This document shows positions 17,596-26,879 of a stretch of DNA of 64,000 bases, in pieces. The notes below the pieces were generated by a model. The model was not told the origin of the DNA. It did not search any database and saw only the letters and a list, made by a program, of their open reading frames with translations. The stretch comes from Pseudoalteromonas sp. R3. Its GTDB lineage: Bacteria; Pseudomonadota; Gammaproteobacteria; Enterobacterales; Alteromonadaceae. A program made the position numbers and the translations under genes. The number at the start of each line of letters is the position of its first letter. Position 1 is the stretch's first letter. Location of the stretch: contig NZ_CP034835.1 of assembly GCF_004014715.1 (NCBI RefSeq), positions 2,170,001 through 2,234,000 on the forward strand. The letters are read 5' to 3'.

Positions 17596-20385
17596 ATGAA
17601 GAACAATCTACCTACTGGGATAACGAAAATCTGTGCTGGCGTTGCCATTGCTCTGGGCTTGCTGAGTACCTCTGCCTCGGCTAATACATTACAGGGCGAA
17701 TTAACCGATGCGCAAAATAAAGCGCGTTTTGAAGGGGCGAAAGTCATCATCAAGGAGTTAGGCCGCGAAGTCAGCTCTGAGCGAAATGGTGAGTTTAGAT
17801 TTATCAACCTGCCAGCAGGGACTTATACACTGGAAGTTCGCTACATTGGCGCGCAATCTGTTACTCAGCAAATTGTGATTAAAGACAACGAGGTAACTCA
17901 GACACGGGTTCTGCTCAGTGCTTATCAGGGCGAAATGGACAACATTATTGTCAAAGGGCAGCGTGCGGGACAGGCCGGAGCACTGAACAGGCAGAAGAAT
18001 GCTGATGGTATTAAATCCATTGTGAGCGCAGACAGCATTGGTCAATTACCTGATCAGAATGCAGCAGAAGCGTTGCAACGCTTACCGGGCTTATTTATTG
18101 AGCGAGATCAGGGGGAAGGGCGTTTCGTTGGGATCAGAGGAATTGATCCTAACCTGAATAACGTGACTATCAACGGGGCGGCGGTTCCTTCTCCGGAAGG
18201 AGGTGTTCGCAGTGTGGCTATGGATGTTCTCCCGAGCGAAATCATTCAAAGCCTGGAAGTAAGTAAAACAGTCACCCCTGATATGGACGCTAATGCAATT
18301 GGTGGCAGTATTGAAGTGAAAAGCTTAAGTGCGTTTGACCGAGAAGGGGAAAGCTATAGCTTTAATATTCAGGGCGCATATAACGAACAAGTTGAAAAGA
18401 GCAGTCCAAAATTGTCAGCCAGTTACAGTGATATCTATGAATTAAGCAGCCAGACTCAATTAGGGGTTGCAACGGCCGTTTCGTGGTTTGAGCGTAAATT
18501 TGGCTCTCATAATATGGAAACAGACGGTGGCTGGATGGAACTGGAGATGGACGATGCCAATACAGGTGAAGAAGTTACGTTTTTTGGCGCCGAAGAAATT
18601 GAGCAGCGCCTGTATACCATCACGCGTGAACGCCTGGGGGCTGCACTGAATCTGGACCTGCATCAGGGTTTATTCAATAAGTACTATCTGAGAACCATGT
18701 ATAGTGAGTTTTCGGATGACGAATTCCGTCTGCGTAACGAATACAAGTTCGACAAAGGCGAGTACCTGAGCGATCAATCTGGCGATGGCATGGCCTACTT
18801 TAGTGGTGCTGAGATGGACCGGGACAGCAAAGATCGGTATGAAGAGCAAAGCATCTTGTCTGTGGTGGCCGGTGGTGAGCATCTGGTAAGCGATTGGTTT
18901 ATAGAGTACAGCCTGGTTTACTCAAAGTCAGATGAGCAGGAGCCGGACCGTTTGGATATGGCATTTGTGGCTGAGGACTTGACGCTAGGGTATGCCAGCC
19001 TGGGTGATACGCCTACTTTGTCTCGCAATGAAGGTGCTCATCAACTAAATGGCTTCGAACTGGATGAAATTGTTCATGAGAATAACCTGAGTGAAGACGA
19101 AGCGACTAGTTTTAAGCTGGATCTGACAAAAGATCTGGTGATTTCAGGCCACAATGCAGAGCTTAAATTTGGAGTTAAATATCGCGACCGTGAAAAGTTC
19201 AACTCAGTCAATGCGGTAGTCTATGACGGCGGATTTGACGATGTGACGGCAGAGCAGTTCAAGACTGTCGCACCTGAGTATGACTTGGGTGACTTTGGTC
19301 CGGGGCTGTCTGAGCAGGCCCTGCATAGCTATTTTGCTAGCAACAAAGGTGCCTTAGAGCGTAATGACCAGGAAACCAGTATAGAGTCTAAAGGACGCAG
19401 CTATCGCTCTGAAGAAACAGTCAGTGCGCTATATGCCATGATTAACATAGATTTTGGTAAACTCAATATGATCACGGGTGTGCGTTACGAGGACACCGAC
19501 TACATTACCCGAGGCTATCGGGTTGCACTCGAAAAAGACAAACTAACCGACAGCGAACAGGTGAATATCAGTCCATGGGAAGTCGAAAAGTCATATGACC
19601 ACCTGATGCCAAACCTGACTTTGCGTTATGAGCTGGCAGACGATGTGATCTCACGCTTTGCTTATACTCAAACGATTGCCCGTCCAGGATTTGAAGAAGC
19701 CGCTGCTTATCAACTGCTGGAAAGCGAAACGGATGAAGACGACGGACAGGTCGTGACTGAACGAGAAGGTGAGGTAGGCAACCCCGATCTGGACCCTTAT
19801 GAGTCTCACAACTTAGATTTGTCTGTTGAATACTACACAGGCAGTATTGGGGTTATGTCAGCCGGCTTATTCTACAAACAAATCGACAACTTCATTACAG
19901 AGCAGGAAGTGCAAGGTCAGGCTGAATGGGCAGGTTATAAGAAAGTGATGCAGTACGTAAATGGTGGCGAGGCAGACCTGACAGGGATTGAGCTGGCTTA
20001 CAGCAAAAACTTTAAAAACGGGTTGATGTTTTCTGCCAATACCACCTTAATTGATGCCGATGACAAGCTGACCCGCCAGTCAGATACCGTTGCGAACCTG
20101 ATAGTGGGATATGAAGACGACTCTGTGAGTGCGCGTCTGAGTGGTAACTACAAAAGTAAAGCTTATCTGAGTACAGAAAACGATGCTCGTGTTTATCAGG
20201 ACGACCATATGCAGCTGGACTTAAGTGTTAAGTATTACTTCACTGATCAAATGCAGGTGTACTTCAATGCAGTTAACCTGACGGATGAACCGCTATACAT
20301 TTATCACGGCGAGCAAAAGTACAACTTCCAGTATGAACAATATGGCCGCTCTTTCGAGCTGGGCTTCACATACACTTCTTTCTAA
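17596..20385 (+). CDS. TonB-dependent outer-membrane receptor
   Basis: A 929-residue receptor of the TIGR01782 (Xanthomonas/Caulobacter) type. A signal peptide ends near ASA; a carboxypeptidase-regulatory-like domain follows (about residues 30-105, ending in TRVLLSAYQGEMDNIIVKGQ), then a plug domain with LPDQNAAEALQRLPGLFIER, VGIRGIDPNLNNVTING and DANAIGGSIEVKS. The rest is a beta barrel that ends in an aromatic residue (LGFTYTSF). A start at 17596 gives the signal peptide directly; the open frame extends upstream to 17536. An acid-phosphatase-like gene follows after 47 bases, suggesting uptake of a phosphorylated compound or its product. Energy comes from TonB-ExbBD, not encoded here. Confidence 0.93.
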   Translation: MKNNLPTGITKICAGVAIALGLLSTSASANTLQGELTDAQNKARFEGAKVIIKELGREVSSERNGEFRFINLPAGTYTLEVRYIGAQSVTQQIVIKDNEVTQTRVLLSAYQGEMDNIIVKGQRAGQAGALNRQKNADGIKSIVSADSIGQLPDQNAAEALQRLPGLFIERDQGEGRFVGIRGIDPNLNNVTINGAAVPSPEGGVRSVAMDVLPSEIIQSLEVSKTVTPDMDANAIGGSIEVKSLSAFDREGESYSFNIQGAYNEQVEKSSPKLSASYSDIYELSSQTQLGVATAVSWFERKFGSHNMETDGGWMELEMDDANTGEEVTFFGAEEIEQRLYTITRERLGAALNLDLHQGLFNKYYLRTMYSEFSDDEFRLRNEYKFDKGEYLSDQSGDGMAYFSGAEMDRDSKDRYEEQSILSVVAGGEHLVSDWFIEYSLVYSKSDEQEPDRLDMAFVAEDLTLGYASLGDTPTLSRNEGAHQLNGFELDEIVHENNLSEDEATSFKLDLTKDLVISGHNAELKFGVKYRDREKFNSVNAVVYDGGFDDVTAEQFKTVAPEYDLGDFGPGLSEQALHSYFASNKGALERNDQETSIESKGRSYRSEETVSALYAMINIDFGKLNMITGVRYEDTDYITRGYRVALEKDKLTDSEQVNISPWEVEKSYDHLMPNLTLRYELADDVISRFAYTQTIARPGFEEAAAYQLLESETDEDDGQVVTEREGEVGNPDLDPYESHNLDLSVEYYTGSIGVMSAGLFYKQIDNFITEQEVQGQAEWAGYKKVMQYVNGGEADLTGIELAYSKNFKNGLMFSANTTLIDADDKLTRQSDTVANLIVGYEDDSVSARLSGNYKSKAYLSTENDARVYQDDHMQLDLSVKYYFTDQMQVYFNAVNLTDEPLYIYHGEQKYNFQYEQYGRSFELGFTYTSF

Positions 20386-20432
20386 CCTGCTTAGCGGAGC
20401 GTGCCGGGGAAACCCGGCACTGTGTACTATTT

Positions 20433-21707
20433 ATGACTTTAAAGCGATTTGTAATGTCCTGCCTGAGTGTGTCTGCTCTGGTATCTTTTGCCGCCCATTC
20501 AGATAATTCGGTGTCCTTCCTGGCATTTGGTGACGGTGGCTACCACCCGGACTACCCAAAGTTAAAGCACATCCAGAAACCAAAAAACAAAGCACAATTC
20601 ATTGCTGCGGAGCGGGCTGACTGGCTAGCGGAACATCGACCGGTTGAAGAGTTTAATCACGCGCCAGTTTACGTTTATCCGGGCACAGATATCGCCACTG
20701 AGCAGACAGGTGCACTTGCAACTGGCAAAGCGATGGCTAGTCTATGCGAGCAGAAAAAATGTGATTTTGCTATTCAGTTAGGAGACAACATATATCCGGA
20801 CGGTGCCGGTGCTAACGATGGTAAGGATGATCAACAGCGCATGAACGACCTGATCCTAAAACCGTTGCGCCCGTTATTTGAGCAGCAACCGGATCTGGTC
20901 GTATACTCCGCACTGGGCAACCATGACTGGAAAACGTCACGAAAAGGTGTGAAGCTTCAGACTGAATGGATGGCAAAGCAGCCAAACTTTTATATGTCGC
21001 CCAAAGGCTATTACAGCTACACCATAGGTGAACCTGGCAACGATGTAGAGCTGTTTGTACTGGATACCAATATGCTGCTCTCAGGTCAGCATTATTATGA
21101 GGTCCCGCTACGTCCCGACGGCAGTGAGCAGGGGTTGGCCAGCGCGCTTGCATCAGGTCAGGCAGAAGTTGAAGATATCGAACGTCATGAGACACCGATC
21201 AATGGAGAAGATCATCGGCAGCTTGCCTGGCTGGCAGATGGACTAAAGCACTCTAAGGCAAAGTGGAAATTGGTGTACGGGCACCATATTCTGTGGTCAA
21301 TCGGTGGCTCCAAATATGATGAGGGTCATGTACTCAGAAGACTCATTTTACCCGAGCTATGCCAGTATGCGGACGCCTATATTGCGGGGCATGAACACGA
21401 TCTGGAGCTGTTAACAGACGACTGTAGCCGTGTTATGCCTGGTAACGCCAAACCAAAGCTACCCTTGATTATCAGCGGAGCTGCGGCAAAAATGCGCGGA
21501 ACACATACACCTTTTGCACAGCAGCAGGAAAATCGCTACCCAGAATATGATCTGGTATGGTCAAAAAGTTTTATTTGGGGTTTTGCCCATATTGAGCTGG
21601 ACAACAAATTAGATAAGCTGAGTGTGTCTTTTTACACGACACCACATGACCAAAGTGGCAAGCTTGAGGCTGAACAGTCATTTAGTTTTGCAAAACGCAG
21701 TGACTGA
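20433..21707 (+). CDS. Secreted purple-acid-phosphatase-like metallophosphoesterase
   Basis: A 424-residue calcineurin-like phosphoesterase with an N-terminal signal peptide (SCLSVSALVSFAAHS). Metal motifs occur in order: LAFGDGG, QLGDNIYPDG (with the Tyr that gives purple acid phosphatases their colour), LGNHDW, VYGHHIL and AGHEHDLE. This order and the GDNIY motif match tartrate-resistant/purple acid phosphatases. It should act in the periplasm or outside the cell and free phosphate from organic esters. It lies directly behind the TonB receptor gene in the same direction, so the pair probably handles one phosphorylated substrate. The exact substrate is unknown. Confidence 0.87.
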   Translation: MTLKRFVMSCLSVSALVSFAAHSDNSVSFLAFGDGGYHPDYPKLKHIQKPKNKAQFIAAERADWLAEHRPVEEFNHAPVYVYPGTDIATEQTGALATGKAMASLCEQKKCDFAIQLGDNIYPDGAGANDGKDDQQRMNDLILKPLRPLFEQQPDLVVYSALGNHDWKTSRKGVKLQTEWMAKQPNFYMSPKGYYSYTIGEPGNDVELFVLDTNMLLSGQHYYEVPLRPDGSEQGLASALASGQAEVEDIERHETPINGEDHRQLAWLADGLKHSKAKWKLVYGHHILWSIGGSKYDEGHVLRRLILPELCQYADAYIAGHEHDLELLTDDCSRVMPGNAKPKLPLIISGAAAKMRGTHTPFAQQQENRYPEYDLVWSKSFIWGFAHIELDNKLDKLSVSFYTTPHDQSGKLEAEQSFSFAKRSD

Positions 21708-21713
21708 TAAGAA

Positions 21714-21757
21714 CGGGATAGCACCAGAGTCATTGCAAAGGCTATCCCGCTCAATTT
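21714..21757 (+). terminator. Terminator after the phosphatase gene
   Basis: Stem CGGGATAGC / GCTATCCCG with an 18-base loop, then CTCAATTTTT, just after the stop at 21707. Confidence 0.7.
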
Positions 21758-21897
21758 TTGATTGATTCAGAACAAAAAATTCATGGTATTCGGTAATTTG
21801 CACTATAGTTAAACTCACGCAAACAGACATGCGTACACCACTTACTGCCATCAGGTGAGCTAGGTAATGTTATTGTCGAATATGAGTTGAGTTGCCA

Positions 21898-23025
21898 ATG
21901 AATACCAATGATCCTTCAATGGAAGAAACCTTGTTTTTCGGCCAGTTATTGGAAAATTCCTCTCCAATTGAACTTCTCAAACAAGTTTTAATGCGATCGC
22001 AGCACGCCATAGTCGTCACTGACGCTAATCGTGATGAAGGTTATCGTATTGTGTACGCAAACAGGGTATTTTGTCGTCATACTGGCTATGAACTTGCCGA
22101 ACTAGTCGGCAAGTCAACGGCGATATTGCAAGGACCTAAGAGTAATCGCAGAGTGCTGGCCAGGTTAAGTCCGGCACTTGAAAAAAACGGCTATTTTTAT
22201 GGTTCTTCTGTTAACTACAGAAAAGACGGTTCTATGTATCCGGTTGAGTGGAATATTTCAGCCATTACAAACGAGACGGGGGAGGTAACACATTACATTT
22301 CACTGCAAAAAGATCTCACCAATATGCGTCGTCTGGTTCGGCAGATCCGAGAATCGACGAACGTGTTTAAGCAGTTTTATCAGGAGTCAGCTCGCCAGGG
22401 CAGCCGTTTTGGTAAAGGGGCCGATTCTGTTCTGAATGCATTGAAAAGAAGTGCGAAGCTACTCAATGGCCGATTGCATCTCAAAGACAATGTTGAGCTT
22501 TTTCAGGAAGCGTTTCCGTATCAGGAGCCAGATGAAAACAGCTTTGATGAGCTGTTCTTTGACCTCGATGAAGATTCAGGTAGTGGTACTGATCAGCGCC
22601 TGAACAAACAAGCGATGACTGCTGAGGCGTTTTGGGCAGACAGCCCAATAGAAGAGGATGATGTTGAGTCCATTGTTGGGGCCCTTAACGAGTTGGAATC
22701 AGAGACAGGATTAATAGAGCTTAATGGTTATTCGCAAACGCGGTTCAATAATGTCGCAAGACTCTACAAAGAACTGGCCAATACCTTGTACTTTTGTATT
22801 GAGTTCAACGATGGGGCACTAATGATCGATGAGGTAGCGGATCGTCTTGAGTCTCAGGCTGCGGACTCCTCCTTTCCTATCGAGTTTTTACTGATGTTCA
22901 ACAAAGACATCAACAGCTGGCTTAACGATGTGTTTGTCGAAAAGGACACTGACAATGTATTTGGTGGCGAAAGCAACGCGATTATGGCGGGTGAGCAGTT
23001 GTTATCTCTTATCGGTGAAAGCTAA
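21898..23025 (+). CDS. LOV-like PAS protein lacking the photoactive Cys, with unrecognised C-terminal region
   Basis: A 375-residue soluble protein. Residues about 30-142 form a PAS domain with the whole LOV pattern: RIVYANRVFCRHTGY, GKSTAILQGP, NYRKDGSMYPVEWN and THYISLQKDLT. In photoactive LOV domains the first loop reads GRNCRFLQ; here the Cys position is Thr74. The flavin-contacting Asn106, Asn119 and Gln137 positions are kept. A basic helix (residues 142-165) follows, then roughly 200 residues, acidic in the middle and mostly helical, that match no family I know. ATG 21898 is chosen over an in-frame TTG six bases upstream. The gene stands alone; it may sense redox state or a ligand through flavin. 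Output is unknown. Confidence 0.75.
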   Translation: MNTNDPSMEETLFFGQLLENSSPIELLKQVLMRSQHAIVVTDANRDEGYRIVYANRVFCRHTGYELAELVGKSTAILQGPKSNRRVLARLSPALEKNGYFYGSSVNYRKDGSMYPVEWNISAITNETGEVTHYISLQKDLTNMRRLVRQIRESTNVFKQFYQESARQGSRFGKGADSVLNALKRSAKLLNGRLHLKDNVELFQEAFPYQEPDENSFDELFFDLDEDSGSGTDQRLNKQAMTAEAFWADSPIEEDDVESIVGALNELESETGLIELNGYSQTRFNNVARLYKELANTLYFCIEFNDGALMIDEVADRLESQAADSSFPIEFLLMFNKDINSWLNDVFVEKDTDNVFGGESNAIMAGEQLLSLIGES

Positions 23026-23281
23026 TTAACTAGTTGTTACCATCGGCGCGGTTGTTGATGTTCGCTTCGATGGTTTTCGGTTCTGGTTATAACTGAGCAT
23101 CAGATTAAAGTCCCTATCGCATCCTCTGTGGTGAGCTCAGAGCAAGTTTCCAGAGCTCTGCCACTTATTCTCGATTGCACGAAATTTGCCAGGCTCACAA
23201 TGGTGGGTAACCCGCTGTCTATGATAATGGGTTATGCTTTGGTACTTTTATTACTTGCCACATTGGAAAGTCATTGCTAGT

Positions 23282-23308
23282 CTTTAGTTTCCATAACGGA
23301 AAGTAAAG
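23282..23308. promoter_or_regulatory. Inverted repeat covering the ribosome site of the membrane protein gene
   Basis: CTTTAGTTTCC and GGAAAGTAAAG form 10 of 11 pairs around a 5-base centre. The right arm overlaps the AAAGGA ribosome site of the gene starting at 23317. It may be an operator for the winged-helix protein encoded two genes on, or an RNA hairpin that limits translation. Confidence 0.6.
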
Positions 23309-23316
23309 GAATGACT

Positions 23317-23796
23317 ATGAACAAAGACTCTAATATCGGAGCTGCGGCTGCTCGTGCGTCTCTTGCCGCGGCGAGCGACGCCAAACGTCAGGCTAGTCTG
23401 CTTTTAAGGCCGCCAGTTTGGCTAAACATACTTATCAGCCTGCTGGCGGCATTGGCTACAACGGCAAGCGCTCAGGCAAGTCAAAGTAGTTTCTGGACTT
23501 TGATAGCGATAGGCGCAGCACTGAGTGTTATTGTATTGGCACTGGGTTGGTCTCATTATCTGCGAGTGTCTGGTGTGAAAGCAAAAACCCTTAAAGGTGC
23601 ATCTAAACAAGGGCTAACCAAGATTATTCTGGCGTTTTCTAGTGCTTTTATCGTACTGCTTGCAATCTATCTGACCAAACAGGGAATCTGGCTATCTGCT
23701 TATGTGGCAGGTGCGATGATCGGCCTGTTTAGTAGTTTTGCTTTTTACAAGCTACCGGCGGGAGACTGGTTGGCAAAGGAGCCTGGGAGTGAGTAA
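23317..23796 (+). CDS. Membrane protein, four predicted helices, unrecognised
   Basis: A 159-residue protein with a polar, Ala-rich N-terminus and four hydrophobic stretches near residues 34-54, 60-80, 103-122 and 127-147. No family recognised. ATG 23317 is preferred over 23311 because AAGGA lies at proper spacing only for the later one. Its 3' end overlaps the start of the winged-helix regulator gene by 8 bases, so the two are made together. Pairing of a small membrane protein with a one-domain HTH_34 regulator is common in gammaproteobacteria, where the regulator often represses its own operon. Confidence 0.7.
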   Translation: MNKDSNIGAAAARASLAAASDAKRQASLLLRPPVWLNILISLLAALATTASAQASQSSFWTLIAIGAALSVIVLALGWSHYLRVSGVKAKTLKGASKQGLTKIILAFSSAFIVLLAIYLTKQGIWLSAYVAGAMIGLFSSFAFYKLPAGDWLAKEPGSE

Positions 23797-24076
23797 AGCC
23801 TGTTTTGACTCGCTTATTCATGCCCATAATCGGCTACAGATCTGTGCGTTACTTCAGCCGGTCTCAGAGCTCGAGTTTTCAGTGGTTAAAGCGCAGCTGG
23901 ATGTCAGTGATTCGGTACTATCTAAACATGTCAAAGCACTTGAGCAGGCAAATTATATTTCAGTGACCAAACGAGCCAGTCTATCTCGTCAGCGCACCTG
24001 GCTTTCTTTGACTGAGCCAGGTGAAGCCGCTTATCTTGGTCATGTCGCTGCGCTTAGAGAAATTGTGGGTTTGTAA
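23789..24076 (+). CDS. Winged-helix transcriptional regulator (HTH_34/MarR-like)
   Basis: A 95-residue DNA-binding protein. It starts at GTG 23789 inside the end of the upstream membrane gene. The sequence has the single winged-helix layout: LQICALLQPVSELEFSVVK, then the recognition helix region DVSDSVLSKHVKALEQANYI, then the wing KRASLSRQRTWLSLTEPGEAAY. This is the PF13601-type regulator with no ligand domain. It probably regulates its own operon, for which the inverted repeat at 23282-23308 is the natural operator candidate. Confidence 0.85.
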   Translation: MSKACFDSLIHAHNRLQICALLQPVSELEFSVVKAQLDVSDSVLSKHVKALEQANYISVTKRASLSRQRTWLSLTEPGEAAYLGHVAALREIVGL

Positions 24077-24241
24077 AGGCATCAGGTTCAAATATGTCAG
24101 AACCGCTTTATATATCAAGGTGTTTGTTTTATATAGCCTCCAGGACAAAATGGGGCATTCTCTAATTCATGACGTATCAAGTTTATGTAGAACGTCTAAC
24201 GCCGAATAGCAGGGAGCTTGGCGCCCCCTGAGTTTAAAAGC

Positions 24242-24715
24242 TTACAGCTTTTCCAGAATCACTTCTGCTTTACTGACTTCAAATGTCTTAGGCGCCTCAA
24301 CTAATAAAGTGGTGACAATTCCGTTCTCCACAATCATTGCGTAGCGTTGAGAGCGGATCCCACCGAAGCCCTCTGTATCCATATCCAAACCAAGCGCTTT
24401 GGTAAAGCTCGCGTCACCGTCGCCTAACATCATAATTTCGCTTGCATTATGGGCCTCACCCCAGGCTTTCATTACAAAAGCATCGTTCACCGAAACACAG
24501 GCAATCGCATCGACACCTTTGGCTTTTATTTTGTCGGCCAGGGCGACATAACCTGGTAAATGAGCTGCAGAGCAGGTCGGTGTAAAGGCGCCTGGTACGG
24601 CAAACACAACCACTTTTTTGTCAGCAAATAGGGTGTCACTGTGGTGCGTGACCATGCCATCAGCGGTCAATTCACTCAAAGTGGTTTGGGGCAAGGCGTG
24701 TCCTTGTTCAATCAT
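24242..24715 (-). CDS. Peroxiredoxin, Prx5 family
   Basis: A 157-residue thioredoxin-fold peroxiredoxin. The active site PGAFTPTCSAAHLPGY carries the peroxidatic Cys about residue 49, with the Thr and the conserved downstream Arg in GGIRSQRYAMIVENG. Only this Cys and one further Cys (in AIACVSVND) are present, as in atypical or one-Cys Prx5 proteins. It reduces hydrogen and alkyl peroxides in the cytoplasm, using glutathione/glutaredoxin or thioredoxin. It is a single-gene unit. Confidence 0.92.
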   Translation of the reverse strand: MIEQGHALPQTTLSELTADGMVTHHSDTLFADKKVVVFAVPGAFTPTCSAAHLPGYVALADKIKAKGVDAIACVSVNDAFVMKAWGEAHNASEIMMLGDGDASFTKALGLDMDTEGFGGIRSQRYAMIVENGIVTTLLVEAPKTFEVSKAEVILEKL

Positions 24716-24833
24716 GGTTTTTCCTCATCGGATGTTACGGAGATTCGCTCTATTCTAGACGTAAAAGCGGTGATTAAACACGGACAAAAACTAAGGTTAA
24801 GCTAAAATCTAAGAAAAGGTCAGCAAGACATAG

Positions 24834-24862
24834 GTGATAACCCGAGCGTTGCGGGTTATCAC
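24834..24862 (-). terminator. Hairpin after the heme-motif lipoprotein gene
   Basis: A perfect 11-bp stem (GTGATAACCCG / CGGGTTATCAC) with a 7-base loop lies 14 bases past the stop of the minus-strand gene. No T-run is present. Confidence 0.6.
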
Positions 24863-24875
24863 TGGTATAGACAAG

Positions 24876-26165
24876 CTACTTGCCAGAACCATGGATGGAG
24901 CTAAAGATGTGGCTTACTTTGGCATTCTGTGTCGGGCCAGAATAGCCATGACAGTTAAAACAGTTTGCCGCTGGTTGTAGATTTTCAGGGCCTGTATAGA
25001 CAACCTCACCAAATCCTTGCTGAGCATTGGTTTCCATTGTCGTGTTCGCCAGCTGAATGGACCCCCGCTGGTTGTCTCGATTTTTAGATGGTTGATTTAC
25101 ATCATTCAACCATAGTCCGCCAACCAGTTCATATTTGGCCAGTACTCTTAAAGAGTTATAGGTTGGCATACGCTTAAACACTTTGTTCAATTGCTCGTTT
25201 AGGGAAATGATATTAGCTCGGTTGTGCTCTGCCTGATTGTCTCCTTCGGCTGTACCCTGAGCATAAACCTGACAGACTTCCGTCGGTTGGCCTGTCAGAG
25301 GAGAATTGCCAGTTTTGGTCGGATCTATCGTTTTATTAAACTCACAATTTGCATCCGGATTTGGCAGGGTCGCAGCACACTGTTCACTGGCAAAACTCCA
25401 GTCAGAGGTTGGCTGATTTGCTTTTTGGCAGTCTGGTGCATTGTATTTATGCTCAAAGGTAGCCCAGATAAACTCGGGATGGTCTTTGGTGCTAATTACC
25501 AGGTGAAACCCAACCATACCATACAGCTCATCGGCATCGATTTCGCCATTGTTGTTGGTATCGGAGCGAACCCAAACGTAGTTAAGCATGTCTTTTTCAG
25601 CGATTTTACGCCACGATGTTTTGATTTCAGTTGTACCGGCTGGCAGTGTTGCTGAGCCTTGAGCGACATTACACATACCCCGATCAAAACGGGTTTCATA
25701 CAGCACAATATTACCATTTTGGTCATATAATACGGCGTTGCTCAGCGCCTGATTCATCTCATGGGGCGCAGTGAAGTCATCACTGGTGGTGTGCGGATCT
25801 TTATCTCCTCTGACAAACAGTTTGGATTCCAGGGTATTTGGCGCACAAGAATCCTGATCACTACCTAGATAGATGGCATAGCGGTCTTCATTTAAGAAGG
25901 TTCGGTCCTTGCCATTTGGCGCGTTGATCAAAGAGATAAACCATTGCCAGGAAAACTGATAGAACTGACACAGGTTCTGCCCACCTCCCGGAATTTCGCT
26001 CGGTGGGTTATTGGGGTTCGTTACCCAGTTAATATTTGCAGGGCAAAACAAGGGATCCTGGCTGGCTGTGTTGTCAGAGTCAGCCACGGAACCTGAAGGC
26101 TCAGTAGAGCAGGCAAGCAAAGCCGTGATTGCAGCACTGATCAGAGAAAATTTAAGGGGGTGCAT
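24876..26165 (-). CDS. Lipoprotein with C-terminal c-type heme motif and EF-hand-like loop
   Basis: A 429-residue protein with a lipoprotein signal (ITALLACS, Cys19). The body is Trp- and Asn-rich and unrecognised. Two features stand out: a calcium-loop-like DTNNNGEIDADE near the middle and, close to the C-terminus, NCFNCHGYSG, a CxxCH motif for covalent c-type heme. Ten or more further Cys residues could form disulfides. The protein should sit in the periplasm or at the cell surface and may transfer electrons, but no enzyme family is clear. GAAAGGA precedes the ATG. It is divergent from the 26370 gene. Confidence 0.7.
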   Translation of the reverse strand: MHPLKFSLISAAITALLACSTEPSGSVADSDNTASQDPLFCPANINWVTNPNNPPSEIPGGGQNLCQFYQFSWQWFISLINAPNGKDRTFLNEDRYAIYLGSDQDSCAPNTLESKLFVRGDKDPHTTSDDFTAPHEMNQALSNAVLYDQNGNIVLYETRFDRGMCNVAQGSATLPAGTTEIKTSWRKIAEKDMLNYVWVRSDTNNNGEIDADELYGMVGFHLVISTKDHPEFIWATFEHKYNAPDCQKANQPTSDWSFASEQCAATLPNPDANCEFNKTIDPTKTGNSPLTGQPTEVCQVYAQGTAEGDNQAEHNRANIISLNEQLNKVFKRMPTYNSLRVLAKYELVGGLWLNDVNQPSKNRDNQRGSIQLANTTMETNAQQGFGEVVYTGPENLQPAANCFNCHGYSGPTQNAKVSHIFSSIHGSGK

Positions 26166-26369
26166 AACAAATTCCTTTCAATATCGAGACGGTCACCCTA
26201 ACTCTAGAGCAATTTTAAGAAGTTACCATTACCGGGTATTACACAGTACACGCAGCTGATTTTCCGGTATTTAGAAGTAGTTTAAAGGGGGCGTTTGTGT
26301 GTTACTTTAGTAAATTACTCATCATGGTGTTTTCATCACCAAGCGGTCAATCGTACTAGGAGATATGAA

Positions 26370-26879
26370 TTGCGTTTAGCCGTATTTTTTATTTTAGCTT
26401 CGACTTTTAACCTGGCTTATGCTTGCGAAGATCACCAGCCTTGCCATATGAGTGCAATGGAAGTGTTTTTACCTGAAGCGAAACGGTATCCAGCCCCAAA
26501 TATTCGCATAGAGAAATTTGGTTATCAGAAAGAGCTTGGAAATGTTGCTGATGAGATTTCTGTAGAGAAAATAACAAAACTCCAGAAAGCATTGAGCGAC
26601 ATATCTGATAGTTCATTCAAAGAAAGTAAAACCTCATTTAATGTGCTGGCTCAGCTCATATTAAAGCCGTCTTCACCCCCAGAGATTAAGTTGCATACGA
26701 CTGGCGAAGAAGAAGTGCACGATATGCTGAATGTCTTTTATAAAGCAGCATCTAACTTTAAACTCTTAAAAAGGGATCTACTGAGGGGGAAGGCGGCAAA
26801 ACCGCTAAAAAGGTATGATGTGACGGAAATGATTACTGAGAACATTCACCTTTTAAGGAAGGAGCTATGTATAAACTAA
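26370..26879 (+). CDS. Small secreted protein, unrecognised
   Basis: A 169-residue protein starting at TTG 26370, chosen because AGGAG lies 6-7 bases upstream and a signal peptide (LAVFFILASTFNLAYA) follows directly. The mature part begins CEDHQPCH and is mostly charged and helical (KITKLQKALSDISDSS, NVFYKAASNFKLLKRDLL). No family recognised. Its 3' end overlaps the VanZ-like gene by 13 bases, so the two belong to one operon. Confidence 0.6.
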   Translation: MRLAVFFILASTFNLAYACEDHQPCHMSAMEVFLPEAKRYPAPNIRIEKFGYQKELGNVADEISVEKITKLQKALSDISDSSFKESKTSFNVLAQLILKPSSPPEIKLHTTGEEEVHDMLNVFYKAASNFKLLKRDLLRGKAAKPLKRYDVTEMITENIHLLRKELCIN

